Assembly (NCBI GenBank): GCA_020636375.1
Contig: JACJXZ010000010.1
Coordinates: 248,001-312,000, forward strand
Length of the DNA: 64,000 bases
Direction: 5' to 3'
DNA from: Lewinellaceae bacterium
Lineage (GTDB): Bacteria > Bacteroidota > Bacteroidia > Chitinophagales > Saprospiraceae
Part shown: one piece after another, positions 8,596 to 16,555 of the stretch
Layout of the letters: every line of letters begins with the position of its first letter
Position numbering within the stretch: the stretch's first letter is position 1
Position numbers and translations under genes: made by a program
Notes under the pieces: model-generated
What the model saw: only the letters and a program-made list of their open reading frames with translations
The model's database searches: none
Told to the model about the DNA's origin: nothing

Positions 8596-9348
8596 ATGAG
8601 GCTGAGGAGCGAGAATCTGGTAAAGATATACGGCCGCCGCGAGGTGGTCCGCAACGTGTCCCTGGAGGTCCATCAGGGAGAGATCGTGGGGTTGCTGGGG
8701 CCCAATGGGGCCGGCAAGACGACTACGTTTTACATGGTGGTCGGATTCATCAAGCCGAACGAAGGGCGGGTATATTTAGAAGGGGAGGACATTACCGACC
8801 TGCCGATGTACAAGCGCGCCAAGGCCGGCATCGGATACCTGCCGCAGGAGCCTTCCGTCTTCCGCAAGCTGAGCGTGGAGGACAACGTCAGGGCTGTTTT
8901 GGAGATGACCAGGCTGACCAGGCAGGAGCAACGCGAACGCCTGGAAGAGCTCATCGACGAATTCGGCCTGGAGCGGGTCCGCAAAAGCCGGGGCGATACG
9001 CTTTCCGGCGGGGAGCGCCGCCGGACAGAGATCGCCCGCGCCCTGGCTACCAATCCCAAGTTTATCCTGCTGGACGAGCCCTTCGCCGGGATCGACCCCA
9101 TCGCGGTGGAGGATATCCAATACATCGTCGCCAAACTGAAGACCAAGAACATCGGCATCCTGATCACCGACCACAACGTTCAGGAGACCCTTTCCATTAC
9201 CGACCGGGCCTACCTGATGTTCGAAGGCAGCATCCTCAAGGCGGGCACGGCCGAAGAGCTGGCTGCCGACGAAATGGTCCGGAAGGTCTATCTCGGGAAA
9301 AACTTCGAGTTGCGCAAAAAAGTGATCGACCTCAATGAAGAGCGCTAG
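8596..9348 (+). CDS. lptB: LPS export system ATP-binding protein LptB
   Basis: This is a 250-residue ABC ATPase of the usual LptB length. It has Walker A GPNGAGKTT near residues 36-44, a Q-loop (GYLPQEPSVFRKLSVEDN), ABC signature LSGGERRR near 138-145, Walker B FILLDEPFAGIDP and switch His in ITDHNV. The sequence around the Q-loop and GIDP is typical of LptB rather than amino-acid ABC ATPases. It powers LptFG in moving lipopolysaccharide from the inner membrane to the outer membrane. LptFG and LptA/C are not in this window. The next gene starts inside its 3' end (ATG 9335), indicating one transcript with two small lipoproteins. Confidence 0.93.
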   Translation: MRLRSENLVKIYGRREVVRNVSLEVHQGEIVGLLGPNGAGKTTTFYMVVGFIKPNEGRVYLEGEDITDLPMYKRAKAGIGYLPQEPSVFRKLSVEDNVRAVLEMTRLTRQEQRERLEELIDEFGLERVRKSRGDTLSGGERRRTEIARALATNPKFILLDEPFAGIDPIAVEDIQYIVAKLKTKNIGILITDHNVQETLSITDRAYLMFEGSILKAGTAEELAADEMVRKVYLGKNFELRKKVIDLNEER

Positions 9349-9778
9349 GGCTTTAATTTCGAATTACACCCCTCCCCCAAAGGGCGAAATTTCACGCGGA
9401 GGCGCAGAGGCACCCAGTCGCCCAGTCGCTGGTTCCCAGTCCTCTGTGCCTCCGCCCCTCTGCGTGAGAATCAATCCCTTGAGGAGGTACATATTTCAAA
9501 ATCAAAGCGCTAGGGCCATACTCGCCACTGGTCTTTTCGCGGCGCTCCTGGCAGGTTGCGAACCCCCGGAAGAAGCGCCCATCCGGCTGACCTCCCGGGA
9601 GCGCATCCGCATCGACACGCTGGCCAACCAGCAGATCGACAGCCTGCGCCCGATCATGGACAGCATTTGCGACGCGGCCTACCAGGAAATACTCGAACGG
9701 GCGGTCGACTCGCTGGTCGATGTGCGCAAACGGGAAGAGGAAAAACTTCGGGCAAGAATTCAACGCGAACAACAATGA
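9335..9778 (+). CDS. small lipoprotein with an in-frame repeat insertion in its signal peptide
   Basis: The 147-codon frame begins at ATG 9335, overlapping the end of lptB by 14 bases. The lipobox LLAGC is displaced to Cys75. Removing 165 bp (9341-9505) between two copies of AGCGCTAGGGC restores MKSARAILATGLFAALLAGC, a textbook lipoprotein signal peptide. The present N-terminus is therefore a 55-codon in-frame insertion. Translation may now start at TTG 9479 (MRRYIFQNQSARAILATG), which would again give a usable signal peptide. The mature part is short and helical (ERIRIDTLANQQIDSLRP, VDVRKREEEKLRARIQREQQ), probably a coiled coil. Its function is unknown; its link to LPS export is only positional. 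Confidence 0.72.
   Translation: MKSARALISNYTPPPKGEISRGGAEAPSRPVAGSQSSVPPPLCVRINPLRRYIFQNQSARAILATGLFAALLAGCEPPEEAPIRLTSRERIRIDTLANQQIDSLRPIMDSICDAAYQEILERAVDSLVDVRKREEEKLRARIQREQQ
9341..9516. mobile_element. inserted inverted-repeat element inside the lipoprotein 5' end
   Basis: The 11-bp direct repeat AGCGCTAGGGC occurs at 9341-9351 and 9506-9516. The segment between has inverted ends of the form GCTTTRATTTYGAAWTA. Inside is a large imperfect hairpin (9390-9417 with 9443-9470) built on TTTCACGCGGAGGCGCAGAGG, the type of 'cacgcagaggcgcagag' sequence often scattered between genes in Bacteroidota and Cyanobacteria. The inserted length of 165 bp is a multiple of three and contains no stop in the lipoprotein frame. 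Exact ends are ambiguous by a few bases because the direct and inverted repeats overlap. Confidence 0.75.
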
Positions 9779-10128
9779 GGCCGTGGATCATTTTTTCCAT
9801 TTTGATATTGCCCTGGCTCGCCGGTTGCGGGGAAGACAACCGCAACAAGCTGGCCGTGCAGGCCGTGATCGAAGAAGAAGTGGCCCTGCGGGTCAAAAAT
9901 TACCGGCAAACCCGAATGCTGCGCTGTTACGAAAAGGCGCTGGAAGAAGCCAGCCATCTGGCCGACTCCATCCTAATCCTGGAAGCCCGCCTGGAACGCG
10001 ATACGCTGGGCAAGCCTCCCAAACCGGAAAAGCCGGAAAGGCCGGAAATCAAGACATTGCTGGACTCTACGCCGATCCGGCCGTTGCTGGAAAAGGGGAC
10101 AAGGAAGGATAGCCTTGGAAAAAAATGA
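9775..10128 (+). CDS. small lipoprotein
   Basis: The start ATG 9775 overlaps the previous stop (ATGA), which sets the start and indicates translational coupling; the protein has 117 residues. A signal peptide ends in a lipobox (MRPWIIFSILILPWLAGCGE, Cys18). The mature part is helical and charged, then rich in Pro, Lys and Glu (KPPKPEKPERPEIK). No known domain is recognised. It is third in the lptB-lipoprotein-lipoprotein unit. It should be anchored in the inner or outer membrane facing the periplasm. Confidence 0.72.
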   Translation: MRPWIIFSILILPWLAGCGEDNRNKLAVQAVIEEEVALRVKNYRQTRMLRCYEKALEEASHLADSILILEARLERDTLGKPPKPEKPERPEIKTLLDSTPIRPLLEKGTRKDSLGKK

Positions 10129-10151
10129 CAGGGCGGGGTTGTGTAATATTG

Positions 10152-10236
10152 TAGACAGGATTAACAGGATGCGGTGGCTTGTGTCACGAAAACATAGCTA
10201 TCCTGAAAATCTTGTCAATCCTGTCAACTTCCGGCT
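10152..10236. repeat. inverted GACAGGATTAACAGGAT / ATCCTGTCA repeat
   Basis: Positions 10154-10170 read GACAGGATTAACAGGAT, and complementary pieces TATCCTGAAAATCTTGTC and GTCAATCCTGTCA lie at 10199-10230. It sits between two converging genes, so it may form a 3'-end hairpin for both. It is related to the repeat at 7432-7462. Confidence 0.6.
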
Positions 10237-10253
10237 TTTTTGCATAACAGCTT

Positions 10254-10970
10254 CTAAGACCCATCCCCCTCCATCAGCCTCACCCGGCTGAGATAATCAT
10301 GGAGTTTGTCATTCAGCTTGCCCACGATCCGCAGGGCATCCTTTTCCTTTTGGCCGGGGGCGGGAAAGATGCTGCCCATGAAAGCGGTAAAATCGTGCAG
10401 GCGCTGGTAGTATGGGAACGGCTTGTCGAGGTCTTCGAACCGGTCGTTCATGATCACCATAGCTTCGACACCGTCCGTAGTCATGTCCGAAGTAGAGCCA
10501 AAGCGGAGGACAAAATACGGGGCAGGCCCCTCCAGTTGAATGCCGGCATCAATTTCCAGGCTGTCGTTGAGAAAGAAGCCCCGGGCCTGGCCGGCTTTCA
10601 GGGAAGCGGTGGCGGTGTCGGGCATGAAAAACACTTCCGAAAAGTCGTACACTTCGCGGAATGCCCTGATCATATTCCGGTTGAATTCCTTTCGGTCCGC
10701 CAGCGTTTCTTCCAGTTGTTTTTCGATCCTTTTCCGGTTGGGGCTATCCGGGCCGCTGCTGCTGAGGATGCCCTTCATGCCCTCTATCTTCGTTTGGTAG
10801 AACGGCAGGCGGACGATGAGCACCCCGCCGTTTAGTTTTTCGATGCTTTCGTGGGCTATTTCGATGCGTTCTCCCCGGGGCAGGGGAGCGTCCTGGGTGG
10901 CAGCCGGCGCCATAGGGAGCAGCAGGAAAATGGCCGAGAATACAAAACCGGAGAAATTTAAAGCTCGCAT
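10254..10970 (-). CDS. secreted protein of unknown function
   Basis: The start is ATG 10970, giving 238 residues, because the signal peptide MRALNFSGFVFSAIFLLLPM starts there; an upstream in-frame extension lacks any signal. The mature part contains GGVLIVRLPFYQTKIEGMKG, which resembles periplasmic proteins of unknown function in Bacteroidota, a charged helical stretch near 75-115, and a C-terminal region with MVIMNDRFEDLDKPFPYYQR. I recognise no catalytic motif or domain name. It is convergent with the lipoprotein gene and divergent from moxR, so it is probably transcribed alone. Confidence 0.7.
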   Translation of the reverse strand: MRALNFSGFVFSAIFLLLPMAPAATQDAPLPRGERIEIAHESIEKLNGGVLIVRLPFYQTKIEGMKGILSSSGPDSPNRKRIEKQLEETLADRKEFNRNMIRAFREVYDFSEVFFMPDTATASLKAGQARGFFLNDSLEIDAGIQLEGPAPYFVLRFGSTSDMTTDGVEAMVIMNDRFEDLDKPFPYYQRLHDFTAFMGSIFPAPGQKEKDALRIVGKLNDKLHDYLSRVRLMEGDGS

Positions 10971-11230
10971 GCTTGTTAATGTTGAGTTAATTTCTATAAT
11001 TAGCGGCGGCCCGGGGGCAATCCGGCGGGCAGCAACCGGGTTATACTGACAATCCCGGGTTTGCCTCAACAAAACCGGGCATTCATCAGTATAATATTCA
11101 AAAAATTAGCAAATTTGTGGGCTGCCCCGGGAATGAAAGATAAACAAGCTGCTTCAAGCGCCTGGATATTTATCCTTCATTCCTTTGTAAGAGCTACGAC
11201 AAAACGATCCCACAAGCAAGCCCAAAAGAT

Positions 11231-12226
11231 ATGCAATCAATTGACATCGAAGCACTCAATCAGCAAATTTATGCCGACAGTGCTTTTGTTGAAACCCTCC
11301 GGGAGGAAACTGCCAAAGTCATTGTCGGTCAGGATACGATGATCGAACGGCTGATGCTCGGCCTGCTGTGCCGGGGGCACGTCCTGCTGGAAGGCCTGCC
11401 CGGCCTGGCCAAGACCCTGGCGATCAAAACGCTTTCCAAAGCTGTCGACGCCAGGTTCAGCCGCATCCAGTTCACCCCCGACCTGCTGCCGGCCGACATC
11501 ATCGGCACCATGATCTACAACCCCAGCACCAACCAGTTTACCGTCCGCAAAGGGCCGGTATTCGCCAACTTCATCCTCGCCGACGAGATCAACCGGGCGC
11601 CGGCCAAGGTGCAGAGCGCCCTGCTGGAAGCCATGCAGGAACGGCAGGTGACCATCGGGAACGATACGTTTACCCTCGAAGAACCCTTCCTGGTGCTGGC
11701 CACCCAAAACCCGATCGAACAGGAAGGAACCTATCCCCTGCCCGAAGCCCAGGTCGACCGCTTCATGCTCAAGGTAAAGATCACCTACCCGAATAAGGAG
11801 GAAGAACGGGAGATCATCCGCCGCAACCTCTCCGGCGACGTATTCGCCGAAGTGCATCCTGTGGTGAAACCGGCGGACATCCTCAAAGCCCGCCAGTCGG
11901 TGCGCAGGATTTATATGGATGAAAAAATAGAGCGGTATATCCTCGACATCGTCTTCGCTACCCGCACCCCGGGAGAGTACGGCCTGCGCAACCTGGAACC
12001 CCTCATCAATTACGGCGGCTCCCCGCGGGCGAGCATCAACCTGGCGCTGGCCTCCAAAGCGCACGCTTTCCTGCAGCGCCGGGGTTATGTCATCCCGGAA
12101 GACGTGCGGAATGTCTGCCACGACGTGATGCGCCACCGCCTCGGCCTGACCTACGAAGCGGAAGCGGAAAATATCACCCAGGAAGATATTATCAATAAAG
12201 TGCTGGATACGATAGAGGTGCCGTAG
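11231..12226 (+). CDS. MoxR-family AAA+ ATPase
   Basis: This 331-residue MoxR ATPase has Walker A near residue 56 in the family form EGLPGLAKTL, Walker B ILADEINRAPAK near 113-124, sensor 1 ATQNPIEQEGTYPLPEAQVDRF near 156-177, and a lid domain with GGSPRASINL (sensor 2). It is thought to act as a chaperone-like ATPase for von Willebrand A domain proteins. It opens a locus with DUF58 and the Bat genes, the standard arrangement for this family. The gap upstream (10971-11230) has a near -7 match TTCCTTTG around 11180. A repeat-rich gap of 130 bases separates it from the DUF58 gene. Confidence 0.93.
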   Translation: MQSIDIEALNQQIYADSAFVETLREETAKVIVGQDTMIERLMLGLLCRGHVLLEGLPGLAKTLAIKTLSKAVDARFSRIQFTPDLLPADIIGTMIYNPSTNQFTVRKGPVFANFILADEINRAPAKVQSALLEAMQERQVTIGNDTFTLEEPFLVLATQNPIEQEGTYPLPEAQVDRFMLKVKITYPNKEEEREIIRRNLSGDVFAEVHPVVKPADILKARQSVRRIYMDEKIERYILDIVFATRTPGEYGLRNLEPLINYGGSPRASINLALASKAHAFLQRRGYVIPEDVRNVCHDVMRHRLGLTYEAEAENITQEDIINKVLDTIEVP

Positions 12227-12231
12227 AAAGG

Positions 12232-12349
12232 AGTGGATGAGTGGATGAGTGAAGGACTGAATAGGAACTTAGTGTGATCTCCCTCACTCATTCACTCCCT
12301 CACTCATTCACTCATTCACTCATTCACTCATTCACTCCCTCACTCATTA
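12232..12349. repeat. GGATGAGT / CACTCATT simple-sequence inverted array
   Basis: The left part carries (GGATGAGT) units on the + strand and the right part many CACTCATT and CACTCCCT units, so the two halves can pair into a long imperfect hairpin. It ends seven bases before the DUF58 start codon. It belongs to the same unit family as 8466-8528. Confidence 0.8.
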
Positions 12350-12356
12350 CATTCAC

Positions 12357-13226
12357 ATGGAAACCAGCGAACTCCTCAAGAAGGTACGCAAGATCGAGAT
12401 CAAGACCAAGGGCCTGAGCAAGCACTTGTTCTCCGGAGAGTACCACAGTGCTTTCAAGGGGAGGGGCATGTCCTTCAGCGAGGTTCGCGATTATCAGTAC
12501 GGCGACGACGTGCGCAATATCGACTGGAACGTGACGGCCCGCACCGGCGACCCACACGTCAAGATTTTCGAAGAAGAACGGGAACTGACCGTGATGCTGC
12601 TCATCGACATGAGCCGCTCTTCCTTTTTCGGTACCGTCAACCAGCTGAAAAACGAAGTGATCACGGAAATCTGCGCCGTGCTGGCCTTCTCGGCCATCAA
12701 CAACAACGACAAGGTGGGGGTGGCCTTCTTTTCCGACAAGGTCGAGAAATATATACCGGCGAAAAAGGGGCGGCAGCACATCCTGCGCATCATCCGCGAG
12801 CTGATCGATTTTGAACCCGAGGGGCACGGCACCGATATCGGGGTGATGCTGGAGTATTTTAATAACATCGTCAAAAAGCGCAGCATCTGTTTTCTGCTGT
12901 CCGACTTCCTGGCCAAGGCCTATGAATCGCCGCTGCGTATCGCTGCCCGCCGCCACGACGTGATCGGGGTGAACATCATCGACCCCCGGGAAGAAGAACT
13001 GCCCGACGTGGGTCTCATCCGCGCCCGGGATGCCGAGTCGGGGGAAATGCGCTGGATCGACACCTCCTCGCGCCGCCTGCGGGAGCGATACGCCGCCTGG
13101 CATCAGGACCACCTGGCTTATTTCCGGACGACGTTCAAAAAGGTGGGGGCCGACGCCGTGAATATCCGGACCAACGAATCTTATGTGAATGCGTTGCTGA
13201 AGTTTTTCCAGCAGCGGGGGAGGTAG
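12357..13226 (+). CDS. DUF58 domain protein of the MoxR/Bat locus
   Basis: This 289-residue protein has the DUF58 core SFSEVRDYQYGDDVRNIDW followed by NVTARTGDPHVKIFEEERE near residues 39-77. It then has a von Willebrand A-like fold with the MIDAS-type motif LLIDMSRSS. No membrane segment is visible, so it is probably a cytosolic or peripheral DUF58 protein. These proteins are regular partners of MoxR ATPases and presumably its clients. The start ATG 12357 follows directly after the repeat array, and there is no Shine-Dalgarno sequence. The next gene is 122 bases downstream on the same strand. Confidence 0.92.
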   Translation: METSELLKKVRKIEIKTKGLSKHLFSGEYHSAFKGRGMSFSEVRDYQYGDDVRNIDWNVTARTGDPHVKIFEEERELTVMLLIDMSRSSFFGTVNQLKNEVITEICAVLAFSAINNNDKVGVAFFSDKVEKYIPAKKGRQHILRIIRELIDFEPEGHGTDIGVMLEYFNNIVKKRSICFLLSDFLAKAYESPLRIAARRHDVIGVNIIDPREEELPDVGLIRARDAESGEMRWIDTSSRRLRERYAAWHQDHLAYFRTTFKKVGADAVNIRTNESYVNALLKFFQQRGR

Positions 13227-13273
13227 AGGGAATGAGGGAATGAAGGAATGAGTGAATGAGTGAATGAGTGAAT
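13227..13273. repeat. GAATGAGT simple-sequence array
   Basis: GAATGAGG, GAATGAAG and GAATGAGT units begin right at the DUF58 stop codon. This is another member of the GAATGAGT family in this window. Confidence 0.75.
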
Positions 13274-13348
13274 CTCGCCCGGCTGTGTCACAAGGACGGG
13301 GTTGAAAAAAGGAGGGAAAGCTAAATTATCCAGACAGGCAATATAAAT

Positions 13349-14368
13349 ATGATAACGAAGAGCAGGAATAAAGGCATTTTTCACTGGCGTGCGGTTACCC
13401 GCGTACTCTGGGTGTCTTTGCTGCTTTGGGTCGCCGGGGCGCCCGTGTTGGCTCAGCCCAGCGTTGGGGCTATGCTCAGCCAGCCGGAAATCCTGATCGG
13501 CGACCAGGTGACGCTCACGGTGGTTGCCAGCTATGGGGCACCGGTGGAAGTGAAAAGCATTGGCTTCGATATCCTGAACCGGGAACCCCGGCTGGAGGTG
13601 CTGGACGCCAAACGGTTCGAAAAGGAGGGCGAAAACGGCGTGCGGATTACCGAAGTAGAGATCAGGCTGACCTGCTTTGATTCGGGTTATTATTTCATCC
13701 CGCCGATCCCCGTCGTATACGAGCAGAAAGGCCGGCAGGACACGGTGAGCACCACGGAGCTGGCCCTCCGCGTAAATACCATTCCGGTAACGGCGGACTC
13801 CCTGCAGATACAGCCCATCAAGGGCATCATCGAAGAGCCGGCAAATTTTCGGGATTTCCTGCCCTACCTCATCGGACTGGCGGTAATTCTGTTGGCATTG
13901 GGGGTATTGTTCTATCTGCGGCGCCGGGAACAACCGCCGCCGCCACCGCCGCCGCCCCGTAAAGTGGCGGCACACCTGTTGGCCCTCGAACAACTGGAAG
14001 CCCTGAAAAAACGAAAACTGTGGCAGCAGGGCGCTGTCAAGGAGTACCACAGCGAGCTGACCCGCATTTTGCGGGAATACCTGGAACAGCGTTATAATAT
14101 CATCGCCCTGGAGCGAACGACCGGGGAGATCATCCAGCAACTGCAACCCAAACTGGATATGGATACAGCGATGAAAGGGCAACTGCGGGACCTGTTGCAG
14201 ACGGCCGACCTGGTCAAGTTTGCCAAAGCGCAGCCTCCCGCCACCTTCCACAGCGAAGCCATGGATTCGGTGGTGGAATTCGTGAACCGCACCCGCCGCG
14301 AAGAGCTTCTGGTTGAAGCGCCGGAAGGGCAGGCGGGGCAGGACAAAAGCGACGAAGAAAATACATGA
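13349..14368 (+). CDS. Bat-locus membrane protein, DUF4381/BatD-like
   Basis: The protein has 339 residues. A cleavable or anchoring N-terminal segment (VLWVSLLLWVAGAPVLAQ, about 19-36) precedes a beta-rich periplasmic domain resembling the Ig-like domains of BatD (ILIGDQVTLTVVASYG). One membrane segment lies near 168-190 (PYLIGLAVILLALGVLFYL), then a proline run (PPPPPPPPR) and a cytosolic helical domain (KEYHSELTRILREYLEQRYN) as found C-terminally in BatD and DUF4381 proteins. It sits between DUF58 and BatA and overlaps the next start by four bases. It probably forms part of the membrane Bat complex; its exact role is unknown. Confidence 0.78.
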   Translation: MITKSRNKGIFHWRAVTRVLWVSLLLWVAGAPVLAQPSVGAMLSQPEILIGDQVTLTVVASYGAPVEVKSIGFDILNREPRLEVLDAKRFEKEGENGVRITEVEIRLTCFDSGYYFIPPIPVVYEQKGRQDTVSTTELALRVNTIPVTADSLQIQPIKGIIEEPANFRDFLPYLIGLAVILLALGVLFYLRRREQPPPPPPPPRKVAAHLLALEQLEALKKRKLWQQGAVKEYHSELTRILREYLEQRYNIIALERTTGEIIQQLQPKLDMDTAMKGQLRDLLQTADLVKFAKAQPPATFHSEAMDSVVEFVNRTRREELLVEAPEGQAGQDKSDEENT

Positions 14369-15372
14369 TCGGATTCGATGAAAACATACAATTCGTCAAC
14401 CCGGAGTTTTTCCTGCTCCTGTTGTTGCTGCCTCTCGTGGGATACTGGTACCTGCGTCGGCGGCGGCGCCACTATGCTGCCCTGCGCATGCCCAGCCTGG
14501 ACAGCATCCGGGGCATGCGCTCCTGGCGCGGCAGGATGCGGGCGGCCCTGCCCATCCTTCGGGCGCTGGCCTTTTCGGCCCTGGTGGTAGCCCTGGCGCG
14601 GCCCCAGGAAGTGCTCAAAGAAGAGGAGGTTGACGCAGAAGGTATCGACATCATGATGGCGCTCGACCTGTCGAGCAGCATGCTGGCCCAGGATTTTAAG
14701 CCCGACCGGCTGGAAGTGAGCAAGCGGGTAGCTGCAGAGTTCGTCGACAAGCGCCGGTACGACCGCATCGGCCTGGCCGTCTTTGCCGGCGAGGCTTTCA
14801 CCCAATGCCCGCTGACGACGGACCACCGCGTATTGAAAAACTTCCTCGCCGACCTGGAGTGCGGCATCCTGGAAGACGGGACGGCCATCGGCATGGGGCT
14901 GGCTACCGCCGTACACCATCTCGAAGGAAGCGAAGCCAAAAGCAAGGTGGTCATCCTCCTGACGGACGGGGTGAACAACGCCGGCTACATCAACCCACTC
15001 ATGGCCGCCCAGATCGCCCAGAAGGTGGGCGTCAAAGTGTACACCATTGGGGTGGGCTCCACCGGGGACGCCCTGACGCCGGTCAGCCGCCGCAGCGACG
15101 GCCGCTATATTTTCGGACTGGCCCGGGTCGAGATCGACGAGGAACTGCTCAGGAATATCGCCAACATGACAGATGGCGAGTACTTCAGGGCCACCTCCGC
15201 CGAAAGCCTGGAACGTATCTACAACCAGATCGACAAACTGGAAAAAACCAAAATCGAAGTCACCGTGCTGAAGCGGTACAACGAGGCCTTCCACCCTTTC
15301 GTGTTCTGGGGGTTGGTCTTCTTGCTGCTGGAGGCGCTGCTGAGGTATACGGTGCTGCGGACGATACCGTGA
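14365..15372 (+). CDS. batA: BatA-like von Willebrand A membrane protein
   Basis: This 335-residue inner-membrane protein has two N-terminal membrane helices (about 12-28 and 55-75). Its von Willebrand A domain has the MIDAS motif DLSSS in MMALDLSSSMLAQD near residues 92-105, with TDG near 201. A C-terminal membrane helix lies near 310-328. The gene begins at ATGA overlapping the previous stop, so translation is coupled. BatA/BatB pairs are named for aerotolerance in Bacteroides; they probably bind metal through MIDAS and cooperate with MoxR. The assignment to BatA rather than BatB rests on gene order. Confidence 0.88.
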   Translation: MIGFDENIQFVNPEFFLLLLLLPLVGYWYLRRRRRHYAALRMPSLDSIRGMRSWRGRMRAALPILRALAFSALVVALARPQEVLKEEEVDAEGIDIMMALDLSSSMLAQDFKPDRLEVSKRVAAEFVDKRRYDRIGLAVFAGEAFTQCPLTTDHRVLKNFLADLECGILEDGTAIGMGLATAVHHLEGSEAKSKVVILLTDGVNNAGYINPLMAAQIAQKVGVKVYTIGVGSTGDALTPVSRRSDGRYIFGLARVEIDEELLRNIANMTDGEYFRATSAESLERIYNQIDKLEKTKIEVTVLKRYNEAFHPFVFWGLVFLLLEALLRYTVLRTIP

Positions 15373-15379
15373 CGGGTTT

Positions 15380-15463
15380 GTTTTCTGTTGTTGGTTGTCT
15401 GTTGTCTGTTGATCGTTAGGCAACCAGCAACAATCAACCAGCAACAATCAACCAACAACAACT
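15380..15463. repeat. TTGTTGGTTG / CAACAATCAACCAG simple-sequence inverted array
   Basis: Left half: TCTGTTGTTGGTTGTCTGTT units. Right half: CAGCAACAATCAACCAGCAA units, which are complementary. The array fills the whole space between batA and batB and ends three bases before the batB start codon. It could fold into a long stem covering the translation start region. Confidence 0.75.
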
Positions 15464-15465
15464 CC

Positions 15466-16482
15466 ATGCTCCGATTCGAATACACCGAACATTTATACGC
15501 CCTGGGGCTGCTGCCGGTCCTGCTGCTGTTTTTCTGGCTGGCCTGGCGGTCGCGCCGGCGGGCGATCCGCCGTTTTGGAGACGGCGGCCTCATGGAGCGG
15601 CTCATGCCGGAGGTGTCTTCCTTCAAACACTATCTGAAATTCGGGCTGGTGCTGCTGGCCCTGGCCCTGCTGGCCATCGGCTGGGCCAACCCGCAGTACG
15701 GCACCAAGCTGGTAAAGTACAAGCGCAAAAGCGTCGATATCTTCATCGCCTTCGACGTTTCGCAGAGCATGCTGGCGGAAGACATATCCCCCAGCCGCCT
15801 CGCCCGCGCCGGCCGTTTTGCCCAGACCCTGGCAGAGGGCCTAAGCAGCGAGCGGCTGGGGCTGATCCTCTTTGCCGGCAATGCTTATGTGCAGTCGCCG
15901 ATCACCCAGGATTTCAACGCCATCCTGCTGGCCCTGCGCAGCGCCAATCCCAATATGATCCCCAACCAGGGCACGGCCATCGGCCAGGCCATAGGGCTGG
16001 CAGAGGAGTCTTTCGAAGAAAACAACAAAAGCCACAAAGCGTTAATCATAATAACCGACGGGGAAGACCACGAGGACGACGTTGTCAGCCGGGCCCGCGA
16101 AGCCCGGGAGAACGGCATGCTGATCTTCACCGTCGGGGTGGGAACCGAAGCCGGCAGCTTCATCCCGGCCATGGAGAACGGCCGCCAGGGGTATAAGCGG
16201 GACCAGTCCGGCAACCCTGTCATGAGCCGCCTCAACGAAGCCACCCTGCGGCAGGTTGCCGAAGCCGGCGGCGGCGATTACTTCAACCTCGGCGCCGGCA
16301 GCAACCGGGTAGTGGATGCCCTCAAAGGCCGGATCGACGACATGGAAAAACGGGAACTGGAGCAGCGCGTTTTTTCGGAGTACAACAGTTATTTTCAGTG
16401 GTTCGTCGGGCTGGCTATCCTGGTGTTGCTGGTGGAGTTCCTGATCTCTTACCGCCGGGGCGGGAGCGGGGTAGGGGCCTGA
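15466..16482 (+). CDS. batB: BatB-like von Willebrand A membrane protein
   Basis: The start is ATG 15466, giving 338 residues, aligned with BatB-type N-termini (MLRFEYTEHLYALGLLPVLL). An in-frame extension upstream is only repeat sequence. Membrane helices lie near 12-28, 57-75 and at the C-terminus (VGLAILVLLVEFLIS). The von Willebrand A domain carries the MIDAS motif FDVSQSMLAED near 90-100, with TDGEDHEDD near 195. It is predicted to work with BatA and BatC in the inner membrane. Two VWA genes in a row followed by a TPR gene is the standard Bat order. Confidence 0.88.
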   Translation: MLRFEYTEHLYALGLLPVLLLFFWLAWRSRRRAIRRFGDGGLMERLMPEVSSFKHYLKFGLVLLALALLAIGWANPQYGTKLVKYKRKSVDIFIAFDVSQSMLAEDISPSRLARAGRFAQTLAEGLSSERLGLILFAGNAYVQSPITQDFNAILLALRSANPNMIPNQGTAIGQAIGLAEESFEENNKSHKALIIITDGEDHEDDVVSRAREARENGMLIFTVGVGTEAGSFIPAMENGRQGYKRDQSGNPVMSRLNEATLRQVAEAGGGDYFNLGAGSNRVVDALKGRIDDMEKRELEQRVFSEYNSYFQWFVGLAILVLLVEFLISYRRGGSGVGA

Positions 16483-16555
16483 GTGGTTATTCTGCCTCCG
16501 GGGCTGAAGGCAGTTATTGGTTATTTACGGTTATTATTGAGGAAATATAAAAGCT

